NCBI RefSeq assembly: GCF_030518235.1
Contig: NZ_JAULSA010000002.1
Location: forward strand, 124,001-188,000
Source: Saccharibacillus sp. CPCC 101409
GTDB taxonomy: Bacteria > Bacillota > Bacilli > Paenibacillales > Paenibacillaceae
DNA length: 64,000 bases
Reading direction: 5' to 3'
The position numbers were made by a program, and so were the translations under genes. The notes under the pieces are model-generated. The model ran no database searches and was not told where the DNA came from. It saw nothing but the letters and a program-made list of their open reading frames with translations. Shown here piece after piece: positions 25,738 to 35,068 of this stretch. Position 1 is the stretch's first letter. The number at the start of each line of letters is the position of its first letter.

Positions 25738-28314
25738 TCAGCCGCGCAAGATCTCGATCTCGTACTCGAGAGACGTTTCGTGATCTTCGGCTTTGGTGCC
25801 GAGCCGAAAGACGGTACGCTCGCCTTCGAGCCGGACGGACCGCGGGAGCGTGTCTTCGATCAGCACGCCGTCTGCGTAGACCAGGCCGTATTTGCCGGCC
25901 GGGGCGGCGCGGAAAGAAATCTCCGCCGTGTCCGCGGGAACCCGAAGAGTGCAGCGGGCCATAGCCGGATCGAACGGGAGGTCGAGCGAGCCGGCGGAGA
26001 ATTCGAGCAGGCGCAGCGACGGATCGGCGCCGAACGGCCGCATCATGCGCAGAACCTCGAAGATGCCTGTTTCCTGGCCGTTTACCCGGAACGCGACATC
26101 GATCTGTTCCCGTTCGCCGATCAGTTCCGCCGGCAGCGTATAACGATGGGTGTGAAAGCCGCGGCTGGCTGCGGAAGGCGGAATCCCGTCCGCGACGATT
26201 GCGCCGCCGGCTTCGATCGCGATCGGCCGGTCGCCGCGGTGCCCGGAGAAGAACGTCGCTTCCAGCACGTGCTCGCGCCGCGGGCGAACGCGGAGCGTAT
26301 ACCCGAACCACCCGCCGCTTTCGGCGCGGCGGGTCGTGCTGCCGTCCCAGACGTCGACAAACGTTCGCTCGCCCCGAATCGCGTGCTCCAGTTCGTACTG
26401 GTCGTTGCCGACCGGCAGGCTGTCGACGGTGGCGTCGTCCACGCGTCCTCGGCGTTTGGCATCCAGGATATGCCGCTGAAGTTCCGGCGAATCGGCCTGC
26501 ACGATGCGCCAGTAGATCCCGTAGCGCTCGCCGTGCCGCTTGTAATGCGGCGTGAACACCAGCCGTTCGTCCTCGTCGGTGCCGCGCAGGGCGAACTCCA
26601 GGGCTTCGCCGCGCCGCTTCCAGCGCGACTCGAACGAGTCCAGCCATTCGCCGGGATGCCCGCTCACGGTAATAAAGTCTTTGACGAGCATGCTTCTCGT
26701 CGGCACGCTCACCGCGACGCCGGTCGCGGACTCGGCCATGTCTTCTCGGCCGAGCCCCGCGCTGAGCACGACCGGGCCGTACTTGAACGCGACCGCGTGC
26801 GGCGCGTCCGGCAGCTCGATCGCGCGCAGCGTCATCGGCAGGCGCAGCTCGACCTCGTCGCCGTCGGCCCAGACGCGGCGAATGGCGGCGAAGCCGCCCT
26901 GCGCGCGCAGCGGCGCGCGCTCGCCGTTGAGCGTCAGCTCCGCTTCGCCGGCCAGCCAGTCCGGCAGGCGGAAGCGGAGCGAGACCGGCGCGGTCTGCGG
27001 CCGCGCAAGCGAGACGACGAAGCCGGCCGTCTCGCGCTCCGGCAGGGCGGAGCGCTGCGTCAGGCGCAGGCCGAATTCGTCCTCGGCGTCCAGTTCCGAG
27101 GAGATATACTGGTGGACGAGGATGCCGTCGCCATCTTGGAAGTACAAGCTGTCGTTCAGCTTGGTGAAGCTTTCCATGCCGGTGCCGGTGCAGCACCAGA
27201 AGTGCTCGAACGGCGAGCTGTAGACTTTGAAGTAGCCGGTCGCCATCGGCTGGAAATACATGGTCATGCCCGTATGCGGATGCTGCGACGAGACGATGGC
27301 GTTGAGAAACGTATTTTCGTAAAAGTCCGCGTATTTGGCTTCGCCGCTCAGCATAAACAGCTCGCGCGTCAGCTTGAGCATATTGTAGGTGTTGCAGGTC
27401 TCGGCGGTGAAATTGGAGCGCTCGCGGTCCAGTTTGTCCGGCTCGCCGAAATGTTCCCATTCGCTGTTGCCGCCCGTGATATAGCTGTGATGCCCGGCGA
27501 CCATGTCCCAGAAGCGCTGCGCCGCTTCCAGATAGAAGCGCTCGCTCTCGCCGAGCGTGCGGTAGCGGTTCAGCGCGCCGATAAACTTGGGGATCGTCGT
27601 ATTGGCGTGCTTGCCGGTCAGGATATCGCGCCCTTCGCGCACCGGACCCAGCAGCGTCAGCTCGTCGAAGCGGTGCGCGGCGTCCAGATGGGCGCGCTCG
27701 CCGGTCAGTTTGTACAAATCGTACAGGCAGTCGTTCATGCCGCCGTATTCGACGGCGAGCACCGCCGCCTGGATTTCCGGCGTCCAGGCTTCCGTGCGGC
27801 GGGCGATCCAGCCGCCCAGCCGCGCGGCGATGTCCAGCGCCGCGCGGCTTCCGGCCGCTTCGTAAGCGGCGGTCAGTCCGGCGACGATCTTGTGCATCGT
27901 GTACCAGGGCACCCAGGCCGGCTGTTTGCGTTCGACGCGGTCGAACAGCTCTTCCGGGAAAGCGGACAGATAGCCGCTGTCGAACTGGCATTCTGTCAGT
28001 CCGGCGGCAAGTTGTTCCAGCCGGATCTTCAAATCGGCGTCGCCGGAGGCGGCGTAAGCCTGGGCCAGCGCTTTCAGGTAATGGCCGAGCGTATGGCCGC
28101 GGATCTCGGTGCTTTCCCAGCCGGGATATTTGGCCGCGAGCGGCTCAAGCCCGCGCGTTTCCCGGAACCCGGCCAGCAGGCGGTCCGGTTCGTAGTTTTT
28201 CAGATAGCGGATTTCGCGGTCGAAAGCATTGTTCAGATAAGCGTCGGCGATGCGGACCCGGTCCGGACGGAACCCGGTCAGCGCAAGCGGCGGAGCGGAA
28301 TATTCGATCGGCAT
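25738..28314 (-). CDS. DUF1680 glycoside hydrolase, GH146/GH127-like beta-L-arabinofuranosidase
   Basis: 858 aa, cytoplasmic (no signal peptide). The (alpha/alpha)-barrel spans roughly residues 10-400. The zinc-thiolate set of the family is complete: E305 and C307 in AETCNTYNMLKL, C374-C375 in FWCCTGTGMESF. The C-terminal 400 residues are beta-sandwich domains, larger than in plain GH127 enzymes and as seen in GH146 proteins. It would remove beta-linked L-arabinofuranose, for example from pectic side chains or hydroxyproline glycans. GGGGAG precedes the ATG at 28314. The substrate is inferred. Confidence 0.88.
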   Translation of the reverse strand: MPIEYSAPPLALTGFRPDRVRIADAYLNNAFDREIRYLKNYEPDRLLAGFRETRGLEPLAAKYPGWESTEIRGHTLGHYLKALAQAYAASGDADLKIRLEQLAAGLTECQFDSGYLSAFPEELFDRVERKQPAWVPWYTMHKIVAGLTAAYEAAGSRAALDIAARLGGWIARRTEAWTPEIQAAVLAVEYGGMNDCLYDLYKLTGERAHLDAAHRFDELTLLGPVREGRDILTGKHANTTIPKFIGALNRYRTLGESERFYLEAAQRFWDMVAGHHSYITGGNSEWEHFGEPDKLDRERSNFTAETCNTYNMLKLTRELFMLSGEAKYADFYENTFLNAIVSSQHPHTGMTMYFQPMATGYFKVYSSPFEHFWCCTGTGMESFTKLNDSLYFQDGDGILVHQYISSELDAEDEFGLRLTQRSALPERETAGFVVSLARPQTAPVSLRFRLPDWLAGEAELTLNGERAPLRAQGGFAAIRRVWADGDEVELRLPMTLRAIELPDAPHAVAFKYGPVVLSAGLGREDMAESATGVAVSVPTRSMLVKDFITVSGHPGEWLDSFESRWKRRGEALEFALRGTDEDERLVFTPHYKRHGERYGIYWRIVQADSPELQRHILDAKRRGRVDDATVDSLPVGNDQYELEHAIRGERTFVDVWDGSTTRRAESGGWFGYTLRVRPRREHVLEATFFSGHRGDRPIAIEAGGAIVADGIPPSAASRGFHTHRYTLPAELIGEREQIDVAFRVNGQETGIFEVLRMMRPFGADPSLRLLEFSAGSLDLPFDPAMARCTLRVPADTAEISFRAAPAGKYGLVYADGVLIEDTLPRSVRLEGERTVFRLGTKAEDHETSLEYEIEILRG

Positions 28315-28670
28315 GGCAGTTCTCCCCGTTTATCAAGATAGGATATGAAAGTCTTGTCTTCCCCAGCTTACCGGCCGCCCGCGGGAGGGTAAATAGCCCA
28401 ACGTTCGAATCAGTGTCAAAACGTTGGAGGCTTGCGCCGAAAAATCGGCAAATACGAAGCGGAAAAACCGGAAACGAACGGACGAAACGCCGTCAAGCCG
28501 CGCGCGGCGCGCATTCTGAGCCGCGAGGTCGAAAGCTTGTTTCGACCGAAGCGGGTGTCAAAACAGGCAGAAGCGCCAAAAACTCCGTTCGCCGGTTGCG
28601 GCGAACGGAGCAGGGAATCCCGCTTATGTTTGGCGAAACTTAACGACCGGCCGCTTCGGGCTTCCGATCG
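28315..28670. promoter_or_regulatory. Intergenic region between two minus-strand DUF1680 genes
   Basis: 356 bp. Apart from the terminator at 28577-28611 I see no structured element. The promoter of the 858-aa enzyme should lie at about 28330-28560, but no good -35/-10 pair was found. Confidence 0.3.
28577..28611 (-). terminator. Terminator of the GH127-like gene
   Basis: CTCCGTTCGCCG (28584-28595) pairs perfectly with CGGCGAACGGAG (28600-28611) around a GTTG loop. On the minus strand it is followed by five T (AAAAA at 28579-28583 region on the plus strand). Confidence 0.75.
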
Positions 28671-30707
28671 TCAATCCCCGGAAACCGGAAGCCAGACGGC
28701 CATCTCGCCGGCGCCGCGGTTGCCCCACAGATAATAAGGCACGGCCGTGATCGTCGTATCTTCGCTGCGCGGAGGTTCCGTGCGATACAGCGGCGCGTCC
28801 GCCGCTTCTTCGCCGTTCGCAGCCGGAAGCGTTCGCCGTCCGGCCGTTTCCAGTGCCACGGCCCCGCCCGGCAGATCGCCGGCCCGGCGCTCGACGAAGC
28901 CCGCTTCCGCCGACAGCTTCAGCGAAGACACCGGCTCGCCGTTGTCGGCGCTTTCCGCGCAGTAGACCAGCGGCCCGCGCTGGATCGCCGCTTTGTGCGC
29001 GTCGGCGCGCAGACGAGGATCGGCATACACGAGCCGAGCCTGCATCGGCAGGCGCACTTCCACAAGGTCGCCGCCGCTCCATTCGCGGCGCAGCACCAGA
29101 TAGCCGCTCTCCAGCTTGCCTTGCTCCGCGGATACGGGCTCGCCGTTGACGAGCACCGTCATGTCCGGGCACCAGCCCGGCACGCGCAGCGCCAGCGCGA
29201 ACTGCGCGGTCCGCTCCGGCTGCACCGAGAAAGCAGCCGTGCCGTTCCACGGCAGCTCCGCCTGCTGCGAGATTCGGACGTTCGTTCCGCCGAGCTTTGC
29301 GGACAATTCGCTGCCGATATACAGATTGGCGTACAGCGTATCGCCGCTCTGCGTATAGACGTAGCGGTTTAGCGACGCCAGCAGGCGGGCGACGTTCGGC
29401 GGGCAGCAGGCGCAGCCGAACCAGGCCTGGCGCTCGGCTTTGACGTGCCGGCGGCCCGGATTGTGCGAGCAGGCCTGCGGCCACACTTCGAGCGGATTGA
29501 CGTAGAAGTAATGCCGGCCGTCCTGGGACATCGAGCCGAGCACATTGTTGTAAAGCGCGCGCTCCATCACGTCGGCGTACTCGCTCTTGGGCTCCAGCAG
29601 CAGCATGCGCTGCGCGAAAAAGATCAGTCCGATCGACGCGCAGGTCTCGGCATATACCGTATCGTTGGGCAGATCGTAGTCGAACGTGAACGCTTCGCCG
29701 TGATGCGTCGACCCGATGCCGCCGGTGACGTACATCTGTTTGTGTACGACGTTGTTCCACAGGCGCCGGCAGGCGTCTTCCAGTTGGCGGTCGTCGTTCA
29801 ACCGGGCGAGATCGGCCATCGCGGTATACATATAGACGGCGCGCACGGCGTGGCCGACCGCTTCGGACTGCTCCCGCACCGGCTTGTGCGCCTGCAAATA
29901 GAACGTGTCCAGGCGTTCGCGCGGAAGCGGATCGAAGTGGCCGACCCTGCCGCGCCGTTCCCATTCTTCCCGCAGGAAGTTGGGTTCCTGCCCGCGCTCG
30001 TCGATAAAGAACGAAGCCAATTTCAGATACCGGTCTTCACCGGTCAGCCCGTGCAGCTTGACGAGCGCAAGCTCGATCTCCTGGTGGCCGTCGTACCCGC
30101 GCAGCTTGCCTTCTTCGGGGCCGAATACGGATTCGATATGATCGACCATCCGCCGCATGACGCCGAGCAGTTTGTCTTTGCCGGTCGCTTCGTAATAAGC
30201 GACGGCCGCTTCGATCATATGCCCCGCGCAGTACAGCTCGTGGCAGTCGGTCAGATTGGTCCAGCGTTTGCCGGGCTCCTTGATCGTAAAATACGTGTTC
30301 AGATAGCCGTCCGGCTGCTGCGCTTCGGCGATCAGGTCGATCAGCTCGTCCGCCCGGCGTTCGAGATCGGCGTCCGGACGGATTTGCAGCGAATAGCCGA
30401 CGGCTTCGAGCCATTTGGCCACGTCGCTGTCCTGGAACACCCAGCCGTGGAACTGCCCTTCGGCGCGTCCTGCGGCAATCTCGAAATTGCGCACCGCGCC
30501 GCTGGGTTCCGCGCCTTCCGCGCGGTCGTGCAGCGCTTCGTATTGGTACGGGATCACGACGTTTTGGACCAGATCGGTATAGCCGGACCAGAACTTGTCG
30601 TTCAGGGACGCGCCGGAGGAAGCGGAGGCCGCCGCGGCCCGGGATGCGCGGTCGGCGCCGGCGCGGGAAAGATTCGCGGAGCCTGAATTTGCGGAATTGG
30701 AATTCAT
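28671..30707 (-). CDS. GH127-like beta-L-arabinofuranosidase (HypBA1 type)
   Basis: 678 aa from the ATG at 30707, chosen for its AAAGGAAG; the open frame extends further upstream into the divergent promoter, which I reject. Zinc-thiolate residues are complete: E354 and C356 in YAETCASIGL, C434-C435 in FGCACCPPNVAR; HxE at 155-157 region (DCHELYCAGH) is conserved. It closely follows the layout of Bifidobacterium HypBA1, which cleaves beta-1,2-linked arabinofuranose disaccharides. The first 33 residues are Ser/Ala-rich low complexity without a hydrophobic core. No signal peptide. Confidence 0.9.
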   Translation of the reverse strand: MNSNSANSGSANLSRAGADRASRAAAASASSGASLNDKFWSGYTDLVQNVVIPYQYEALHDRAEGAEPSGAVRNFEIAAGRAEGQFHGWVFQDSDVAKWLEAVGYSLQIRPDADLERRADELIDLIAEAQQPDGYLNTYFTIKEPGKRWTNLTDCHELYCAGHMIEAAVAYYEATGKDKLLGVMRRMVDHIESVFGPEEGKLRGYDGHQEIELALVKLHGLTGEDRYLKLASFFIDERGQEPNFLREEWERRGRVGHFDPLPRERLDTFYLQAHKPVREQSEAVGHAVRAVYMYTAMADLARLNDDRQLEDACRRLWNNVVHKQMYVTGGIGSTHHGEAFTFDYDLPNDTVYAETCASIGLIFFAQRMLLLEPKSEYADVMERALYNNVLGSMSQDGRHYFYVNPLEVWPQACSHNPGRRHVKAERQAWFGCACCPPNVARLLASLNRYVYTQSGDTLYANLYIGSELSAKLGGTNVRISQQAELPWNGTAAFSVQPERTAQFALALRVPGWCPDMTVLVNGEPVSAEQGKLESGYLVLRREWSGGDLVEVRLPMQARLVYADPRLRADAHKAAIQRGPLVYCAESADNGEPVSSLKLSAEAGFVERRAGDLPGGAVALETAGRRTLPAANGEEAADAPLYRTEPPRSEDTTITAVPYYLWGNRGAGEMAVWLPVSGD

Positions 30708-30803
30708 GGTTTTCTTCCTTTCGAAGCATGATTTCGCTTTCATTACTGCGCCGCGGCTTGGGGCCGGCGGGCGAAATGCGCGATTCGTTCCTGGCATATC
30801 TTC

Positions 30804-30824
30804 ATTATATTCCGTACAATGTAC
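30804..30824 (-). promoter_or_regulatory. Candidate -10 and operator in the divergent GH127 / AraC region
   Basis: On the minus strand TATAAT lies at 30809-30804. A palindrome GTACA-A-TGTAC (30814-30824) sits where the -10/-35 spacer would be, and the -35 is poor. This fits control by a regulator bound between the promoter elements. Confidence 0.4.
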
Positions 30825-30948
30825 AGGAAACGACCGCTTAAATCTCCCGATTTTTTGTCCGATTTCACACTGGACGAGATCGGATTCGGGCAGAAACGGA
30901 TCAAGCGGACGGATAACGCGGGACGTCACGAGAAAAGGAAGAACGAAT

Positions 30949-31827
30949 ATGCCGAATCCATCGCCTGTCATTCACCTCGCCGCGCCGCCGTTTCCGTATT
31001 TTCTGGAATGCGGACGCACCGTATACGCTCCGGGCGACAGCCATCCGAACCGCCGCAATCTCGGCATGTTCGATCTGATCCTGGTCGAGCGGGGCGAATT
31101 GTTTATCGGGGAAGAAGAGCGGAGCTGGACAGCCGGAGCCGGGCGGGCGCTTCTGCTGCTGCCCGATCGCTACCATTATTCGGTCCGGCCGTGCGAACGG
31201 GAAACGAGCTTTGTCTGGATTCATTTCCGCACGCTGGGCGAATGGCGGATCGGCGAAGAAGGCGGGCCGGTCTTGGTGGACCGCGAACAGCACGCGGACC
31301 GGTTCGGGACGCCGCCTTATACGATCCGCCTGCCGCAGTTCGGGGCCCTTCCGGGCGCGCCGGGCGGAAGCGGGGAAGGGGAGCGTCTGCTGCGGCTGGC
31401 CGAGCGCAGTTTGTCCGGCGCGGTGTGGGAGCGCCAGCGTTTGTTCGAAGAGCTGCTGCGCGCGCTCGATCTGCGCAGGCGAGAGCCTTCCGGCGGCAGT
31501 CCGGCGGAGAGCGTGGCCGAGCGGACGGAAAGTTATATCCGCGAGCATTACGCGCAGCCGCTGACCGGCGCTTCGCTGTCGGAGGCGCTGCATTTTCACT
31601 ACAATTATTTGACCCGCTGCATGAAAAGGGTCAACGGGCTGACGCCGATGGAATATCTGGCGGAATGCCGGCTGGAGCAGGCGCGGCTTCTGCTGCTGCG
31701 TACCGAGCTGTCCGTGGCCGCGGTGGCCGAGCGCGTGGGCTTCGAGACCGCGCCGTATTTCTCGCGCCGCTTCGCCGAACGCTTCGGCGTCTCGCCGCTG
31801 CGGTTCCGGCAGCGGCATACGCGCTGA
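30949..31827 (+). CDS. AraC family transcriptional regulator
   Basis: 292 aa from the ATG at 30949 with AAAGGAAG upstream. The N-terminal cupin-like half contains [18 protein letters not shown] and [14 protein letters not shown]. The two C-terminal helix-turn-helix motifs are [20 protein letters not shown] and [20 protein letters not shown], followed by [10 protein letters not shown]. It is divergent from the GH127-like gene and 89 bp before the FGE-type gene, and probably regulates one or both. Confidence 0.92.
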   Translation: MPNPSPVIHLAAPPFPYFLECGRTVYAPGDSHPNRRNLGMFDLILVERGELFIGEEERSWTAGAGRALLLLPDRYHYSVRPCERETSFVWIHFRTLGEWRIGEEGGPVLVDREQHADRFGTPPYTIRLPQFGALPGAPGGSGEGERLLRLAERSLSGAVWERQRLFEELLRALDLRRREPSGGSPAESVAERTESYIREHYAQPLTGASLSEALHFHYNYLTRCMKRVNGLTPMEYLAECRLEQARLLLLRTELSVAAVAERVGFETAPYFSRRFAERFGVSPLRFRQRHTR

Positions 31828-31916
31828 TCGGCGGCGAACTTTTTGAAAGATCGAGCAATCGAACAATGCCTCCGGCTTACAGCCGGATGATCGCAGGAAA
31901 AAAGGAGGAATCGATA

Positions 31917-32927
31917 ATGAACGAAGAAAAGAAGCCGCATCGATCGTCGTGCTGCGCGCCCGAACGCGCGAAACTTTCTATTGAAATTCCGCATCCAAAA
32001 CCGCAGGCCGCATCTGATGCGCAAGGCGGCGGAGCGGAGGGCGGCAGAGAGCGGCCCGCGCTTCCGGACCTGATCGACCTGGACGGCGGCGCGTTCCTGA
32101 TGGGCACCGACGACGCGGACGGTTTTCCGCTGGACGGGGAAGGGCCGGTGCGCGAAGTGACGGTATCGCCTTTCCGCCTTGCCCGCAGCGCGGTCACCAA
32201 CCGGCAGTTCGCCGCTTTTATAGAAGACACCGGATACCGCACCGAAGCCGAACGGTTCGGCTGGTCGTTCGTGTTTCATCTTTTTCTGCCCGAGGATATA
32301 CTGGCGGACCGCGCCAATATCGTGGTGCAGACTCCCTGGTGGAGAGCGGTGCGGGGAGCCGATTGGCGGCGTCCGGAAGGACCGGCCTCGAATGTGGAGC
32401 AGCGGATGGACCATCCGGTCGTGCATGTCAGCTGGAACGACGTCCAGGCTTACTGCGCGTGGGCGGGCATGCGCCTGCCGACGGAAGCGGAATGGGAGTT
32501 TGCGGCCCGTGGAGGCCTGGTGCAGCGGAAATATCCGTGGGGAAACGAACTGACGCCGGACGGGCGGCATATGTGCAACATCTGGCAGGGACAGTTCCCG
32601 GTTCGCAACGACTGCGAAGACGGTTACGCGGGCACCGCGCCGGCCGAATCGTTCGAACCGAACGGCTACGGCTTCTATAATATGGCGGGCAATGTGTGGG
32701 AATGGTGCGCGGACGACTTCGACGCGCGCTATCACCGCTCCACCGACTGTGTCAATCCGGTCGGGACCGGCGGAGGCGCGGAAAAGTCGATGCGCGGCGG
32801 TTCGTATCTGTGTCATCGTTCGTACTGCAACCGCTACCGCGTGGCCGCGAGAACGCGCAATACGCCGGACAGTTCGTCGGGCAACACGGGATTTCGCGTT
32901 GCGGCGGACCGGCCGGCGGACAGCTGA
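31917..32927 (+). CDS. Formylglycine-generating enzyme (SUMF1/FGE family)
   Basis: 336 aa from the ATG at 31917 (AAAGGAGGA upstream). FGE oxidises a Cys in the CxPxR motif of sulfatases to formylglycine. The copper-binding cysteines are present with correct spacing: C299 and C304 in [39 protein letters not shown] and [13 protein letters not shown] are all family hallmarks. Unlike PvdO/EgtB-like relatives it keeps both cysteines, so a true FGE is likely. No sulfatase is in the window. It is tail to tail with the ROK gene (10 bp). Confidence 0.9.
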   Translation: MNEEKKPHRSSCCAPERAKLSIEIPHPKPQAASDAQGGGAEGGRERPALPDLIDLDGGAFLMGTDDADGFPLDGEGPVREVTVSPFRLARSAVTNRQFAAFIEDTGYRTEAERFGWSFVFHLFLPEDILADRANIVVQTPWWRAVRGADWRRPEGPASNVEQRMDHPVVHVSWNDVQAYCAWAGMRLPTEAEWEFAARGGLVQRKYPWGNELTPDGRHMCNIWQGQFPVRNDCEDGYAGTAPAESFEPNGYGFYNMAGNVWEWCADDFDARYHRSTDCVNPVGTGGGAEKSMRGGSYLCHRSYCNRYRVAARTRNTPDSSSGNTGFRVAADRPADS

Positions 32928-32937
32928 GTTCATTTTT

Positions 32938-34125
32938 TTAAAATTCGAGTTCGTTCATCAGCATAAAAGCTCCGCCGGCCGCGACCGCGTTGCCCTGCAG
33001 CTTGGTTTTGGAAAAAACCGGCGTGTATTCGCTTGTGCCGGGCAGATTCTTGATCGCGATATCGACGGCCGTTTCGTAAACGAGCGGAGCGGCTTCGACC
33101 AGCGGACCGCCGAGCACGATACATTCGGGATGCAGGATATTGATCAGGTTGGCGAGGCCGATGCCCAGATAGGCGGCGGTCTCCGTGAACTGCTCGCGCA
33201 TAAACGTATCGCCCGCGTTCAGCGCATCGGCCAGATCGGAGAAGCGGAGGTCTTCGGGATCGCGATCTTTAAGCAGACCGCCGCGTCCGAGCTTGAGCTG
33301 CGCCCGCACCCGATTCTCCAGCGCCCGCACCGATACGAACGCTTCCCAGGCTCCGTAATTGCCTCTTTCCTCCAATCTCGGACCTCCGATATCGACGATC
33401 ATCTGCCCGACGGCGTCTTCGGGATCGACCGCGCCGCGAATCAGCCGGCCGTCCGACATCATCGCAGCCCGGATGCCGACCCCCGCATGGACATACAGCA
33501 GATGCCGGATTTCGCTTTCGCGCATCGCCCAGTGTTCGCCGAGCAAAGCCGTGTTGGAACCGTTGTCGATCCGCACGGGAACTTTCAGCCGCTGCTCCAG
33601 CAGCTCGCGAATCGGCACGTTGTTCCAGCCTTCGGCTTGAAAAAACTCGCCCCGTTTGATAATTCCGTTTGCGCGATCGAGCGGACCGACCGCCCCGACT
33701 CCCGCTCCGAGGATATCGCCCGGCGTCAGCTCCCTGCCGGCAAGCCATTTCTCCGCTTCTTCGCCCACCGCCTCGACCAGTTTGGCCGGCGTCATCTGCG
33801 CATCCATTTTCCAGCGTTTGGACTCCAGCGGATTCAGGTGCATGTCGTACAGGCCGAGCGTCGAATAAATCCGTGAAATCTCAAGACCGAACAGATAGCG
33901 GTAAGTCGGATTGGTCTGGAACAGGATCGGTTTGCGCCCTCCCGTCGAGTTCCCCAATCCGGAGATGCGAATCATATTTTGCGCGGTCATATCGTCGAGC
34001 AGCCGGGTCATGCTGCTGCTGGTTATCGAAAAATCCTGCATCAGGTCGGCTTTGGATACCGTGCCGAGACGAAGGATTCGGCGGTACACTTCTTTTTTGA
34101 TCGAAGGCCGGGTACGGGTGATCAT
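32938..34125 (-). CDS. ROK family transcriptional regulator (NagC/XylR type)
   Basis: 395 aa. An N-terminal winged helix (SKADLMQDFSITSSSMTRLL, residues 24-43) precedes a ROK sugar-kinase fold with the ATP-type motif LGAGVGAVGPLD near residue 139. The ROK zinc site (GH followed by CxCGxxGCxE) is absent: residue 241 is Gln and the stretch GGPRLEERGNYGAWEA (247-262) has no Cys. It starts at ATG 34125 behind GAGAGG and is divergent from the chromate transporter genes; its targets are more likely the sugar genes, but that is inference. Confidence 0.88.
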   Translation of the reverse strand: MITRTRPSIKKEVYRRILRLGTVSKADLMQDFSITSSSMTRLLDDMTAQNMIRISGLGNSTGGRKPILFQTNPTYRYLFGLEISRIYSTLGLYDMHLNPLESKRWKMDAQMTPAKLVEAVGEEAEKWLAGRELTPGDILGAGVGAVGPLDRANGIIKRGEFFQAEGWNNVPIRELLEQRLKVPVRIDNGSNTALLGEHWAMRESEIRHLLYVHAGVGIRAAMMSDGRLIRGAVDPEDAVGQMIVDIGGPRLEERGNYGAWEAFVSVRALENRVRAQLKLGRGGLLKDRDPEDLRFSDLADALNAGDTFMREQFTETAAYLGIGLANLINILHPECIVLGGPLVEAAPLVYETAVDIAIKNLPGTSEYTPVFSKTKLQGNAVAAGGAFMLMNELEF

Positions 34126-34408
34126 GACTAAACCTCTCCATTTCCGAGTTAATAAGTCGGGTTCATTTCATTATACGGGAAACACCATGAGGTTTACTAC
34201 ACTAAAAGCATAGGAATAATCTACTTAATACCAAAAAAAGATTTACTTTAATCATATTCTGAAAATTCAGGTCGTTTTCAAACGTTTAATTCGATTTTAT
34301 GACGAAAAATAAAATTATTTCGAAAACTTAAATTCATTTTGGAATTAATGCGGTATAATGAATAAGACAATCGGTTCGGAAAAAGTGTTAAAGGAAGGAG
34401 GAGAAGAA
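34126..34408 (+). promoter_or_regulatory. AT-rich divergent region with chromate-transporter promoter
   Basis: A perfect TATAAT lies at 34354-34359, with no strong -35 at 16-18 bp. The transcript would start at about 34366, which rules out an ATG at 34358 as start codon. On the minus strand TATAAT at 34175-34170 may serve the ROK gene. Nothing else is recognised in this 283-bp stretch. Confidence 0.5.
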
Positions 34409-35056
34409 ATGAAATTGGTTTTACAGCCCAGCGGGACGTCCCGGCTAAGGCTGATTCCGCAAATTTTCGCCGTGTTCTGCAAGATCGGCCCGTCCACCTT
34501 CGGCGGAGGCTATGCCATGATCGCCACGATCGAAAAAGAAATCGTGGACCGCAAAGGCTGGATGGACAAAAGCGAGATGGGAGACATGATCTCCGTGGCC
34601 GGCTCGGCGCCGGGCGGGGTCGCGGTCAACGCGGCCGCTTTTATCGGCTACCGGCTCGGCGGAGTAATCGGCGCGCTGGCGGCCGTGACCGGCATTACGC
34701 TGCCGACGCTGGTCGTCGTGCTGCTGCTCAGCCTCACTTACGCTCTGTTCAAAGACAATCCCAAAGTCGAAGCGGCGCTCAAAGGCGTTCATGCGGCGGT
34801 CGTCGCCCTCATTCTGGTCGCGGCCTGGAAAATGGCGCGTTCTTCGCTGTTCGATGTCGCGACGTATACCCTGGCCGCGGCCGCTCTGGCGATTCTGCTG
34901 TTTACGAATCTGCACTCGATCTGGCTGATTCTCGGCGGTCCGGCGATCGGGGCGGCCGTGGTCGCCATCCGCAGACTGAAACGTCCGGACGTGCGCACGG
35001 AACCGGGAACGCAGGAATTGGACAGCTCGGCGATGATGCCCGAATACTATATTTAG
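34409..35056 (+). CDS. Chromate transporter subunit (ChrA half protein), first
   Basis: 215 aa from the ATG at 34409, set by AAGGAGGAG. One CHR domain: KIGPSTFGGGYAMIATIEKE and VAGSAPGGVAVNAAAFIGYR with about six helices. Short-chain CHR proteins work as pairs to export chromate. The second half follows after 12 bp. The C-terminus is polar. Some short CHR pairs have no proven link to chromate. Confidence 0.9.
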   Translation: MKLVLQPSGTSRLRLIPQIFAVFCKIGPSTFGGGYAMIATIEKEIVDRKGWMDKSEMGDMISVAGSAPGGVAVNAAAFIGYRLGGVIGALAAVTGITLPTLVVVLLLSLTYALFKDNPKVEAALKGVHAAVVALILVAAWKMARSSLFDVATYTLAAAALAILLFTNLHSIWLILGGPAIGAAVVAIRRLKRPDVRTEPGTQELDSSAMMPEYYI

Positions 35057-35068
35057 AAGGTGGACGTT

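Noticed and set aside
30595-30948. N-terminal extension of the AraC protein over 118 codons
   Set aside because: It would run antisense through the start of the divergent GH127 gene and the promoter; the ATG at 30949 has a proper ribosome binding site and starts the sensor domain.
31917-32927. Reading the FGE-type protein as a PvdO/EgtB-like relative without FGE activity
   Set aside because: Both active-site cysteines are present with the five-residue spacing of true FGE proteins.
34358-34408. Upstream ATG extending the first chromate transporter subunit by 17 residues
   Set aside because: The ATG overlaps the TATAAT -10 box at 34354-34359, and AAGGAGGAG directly precedes the ATG at 34409.
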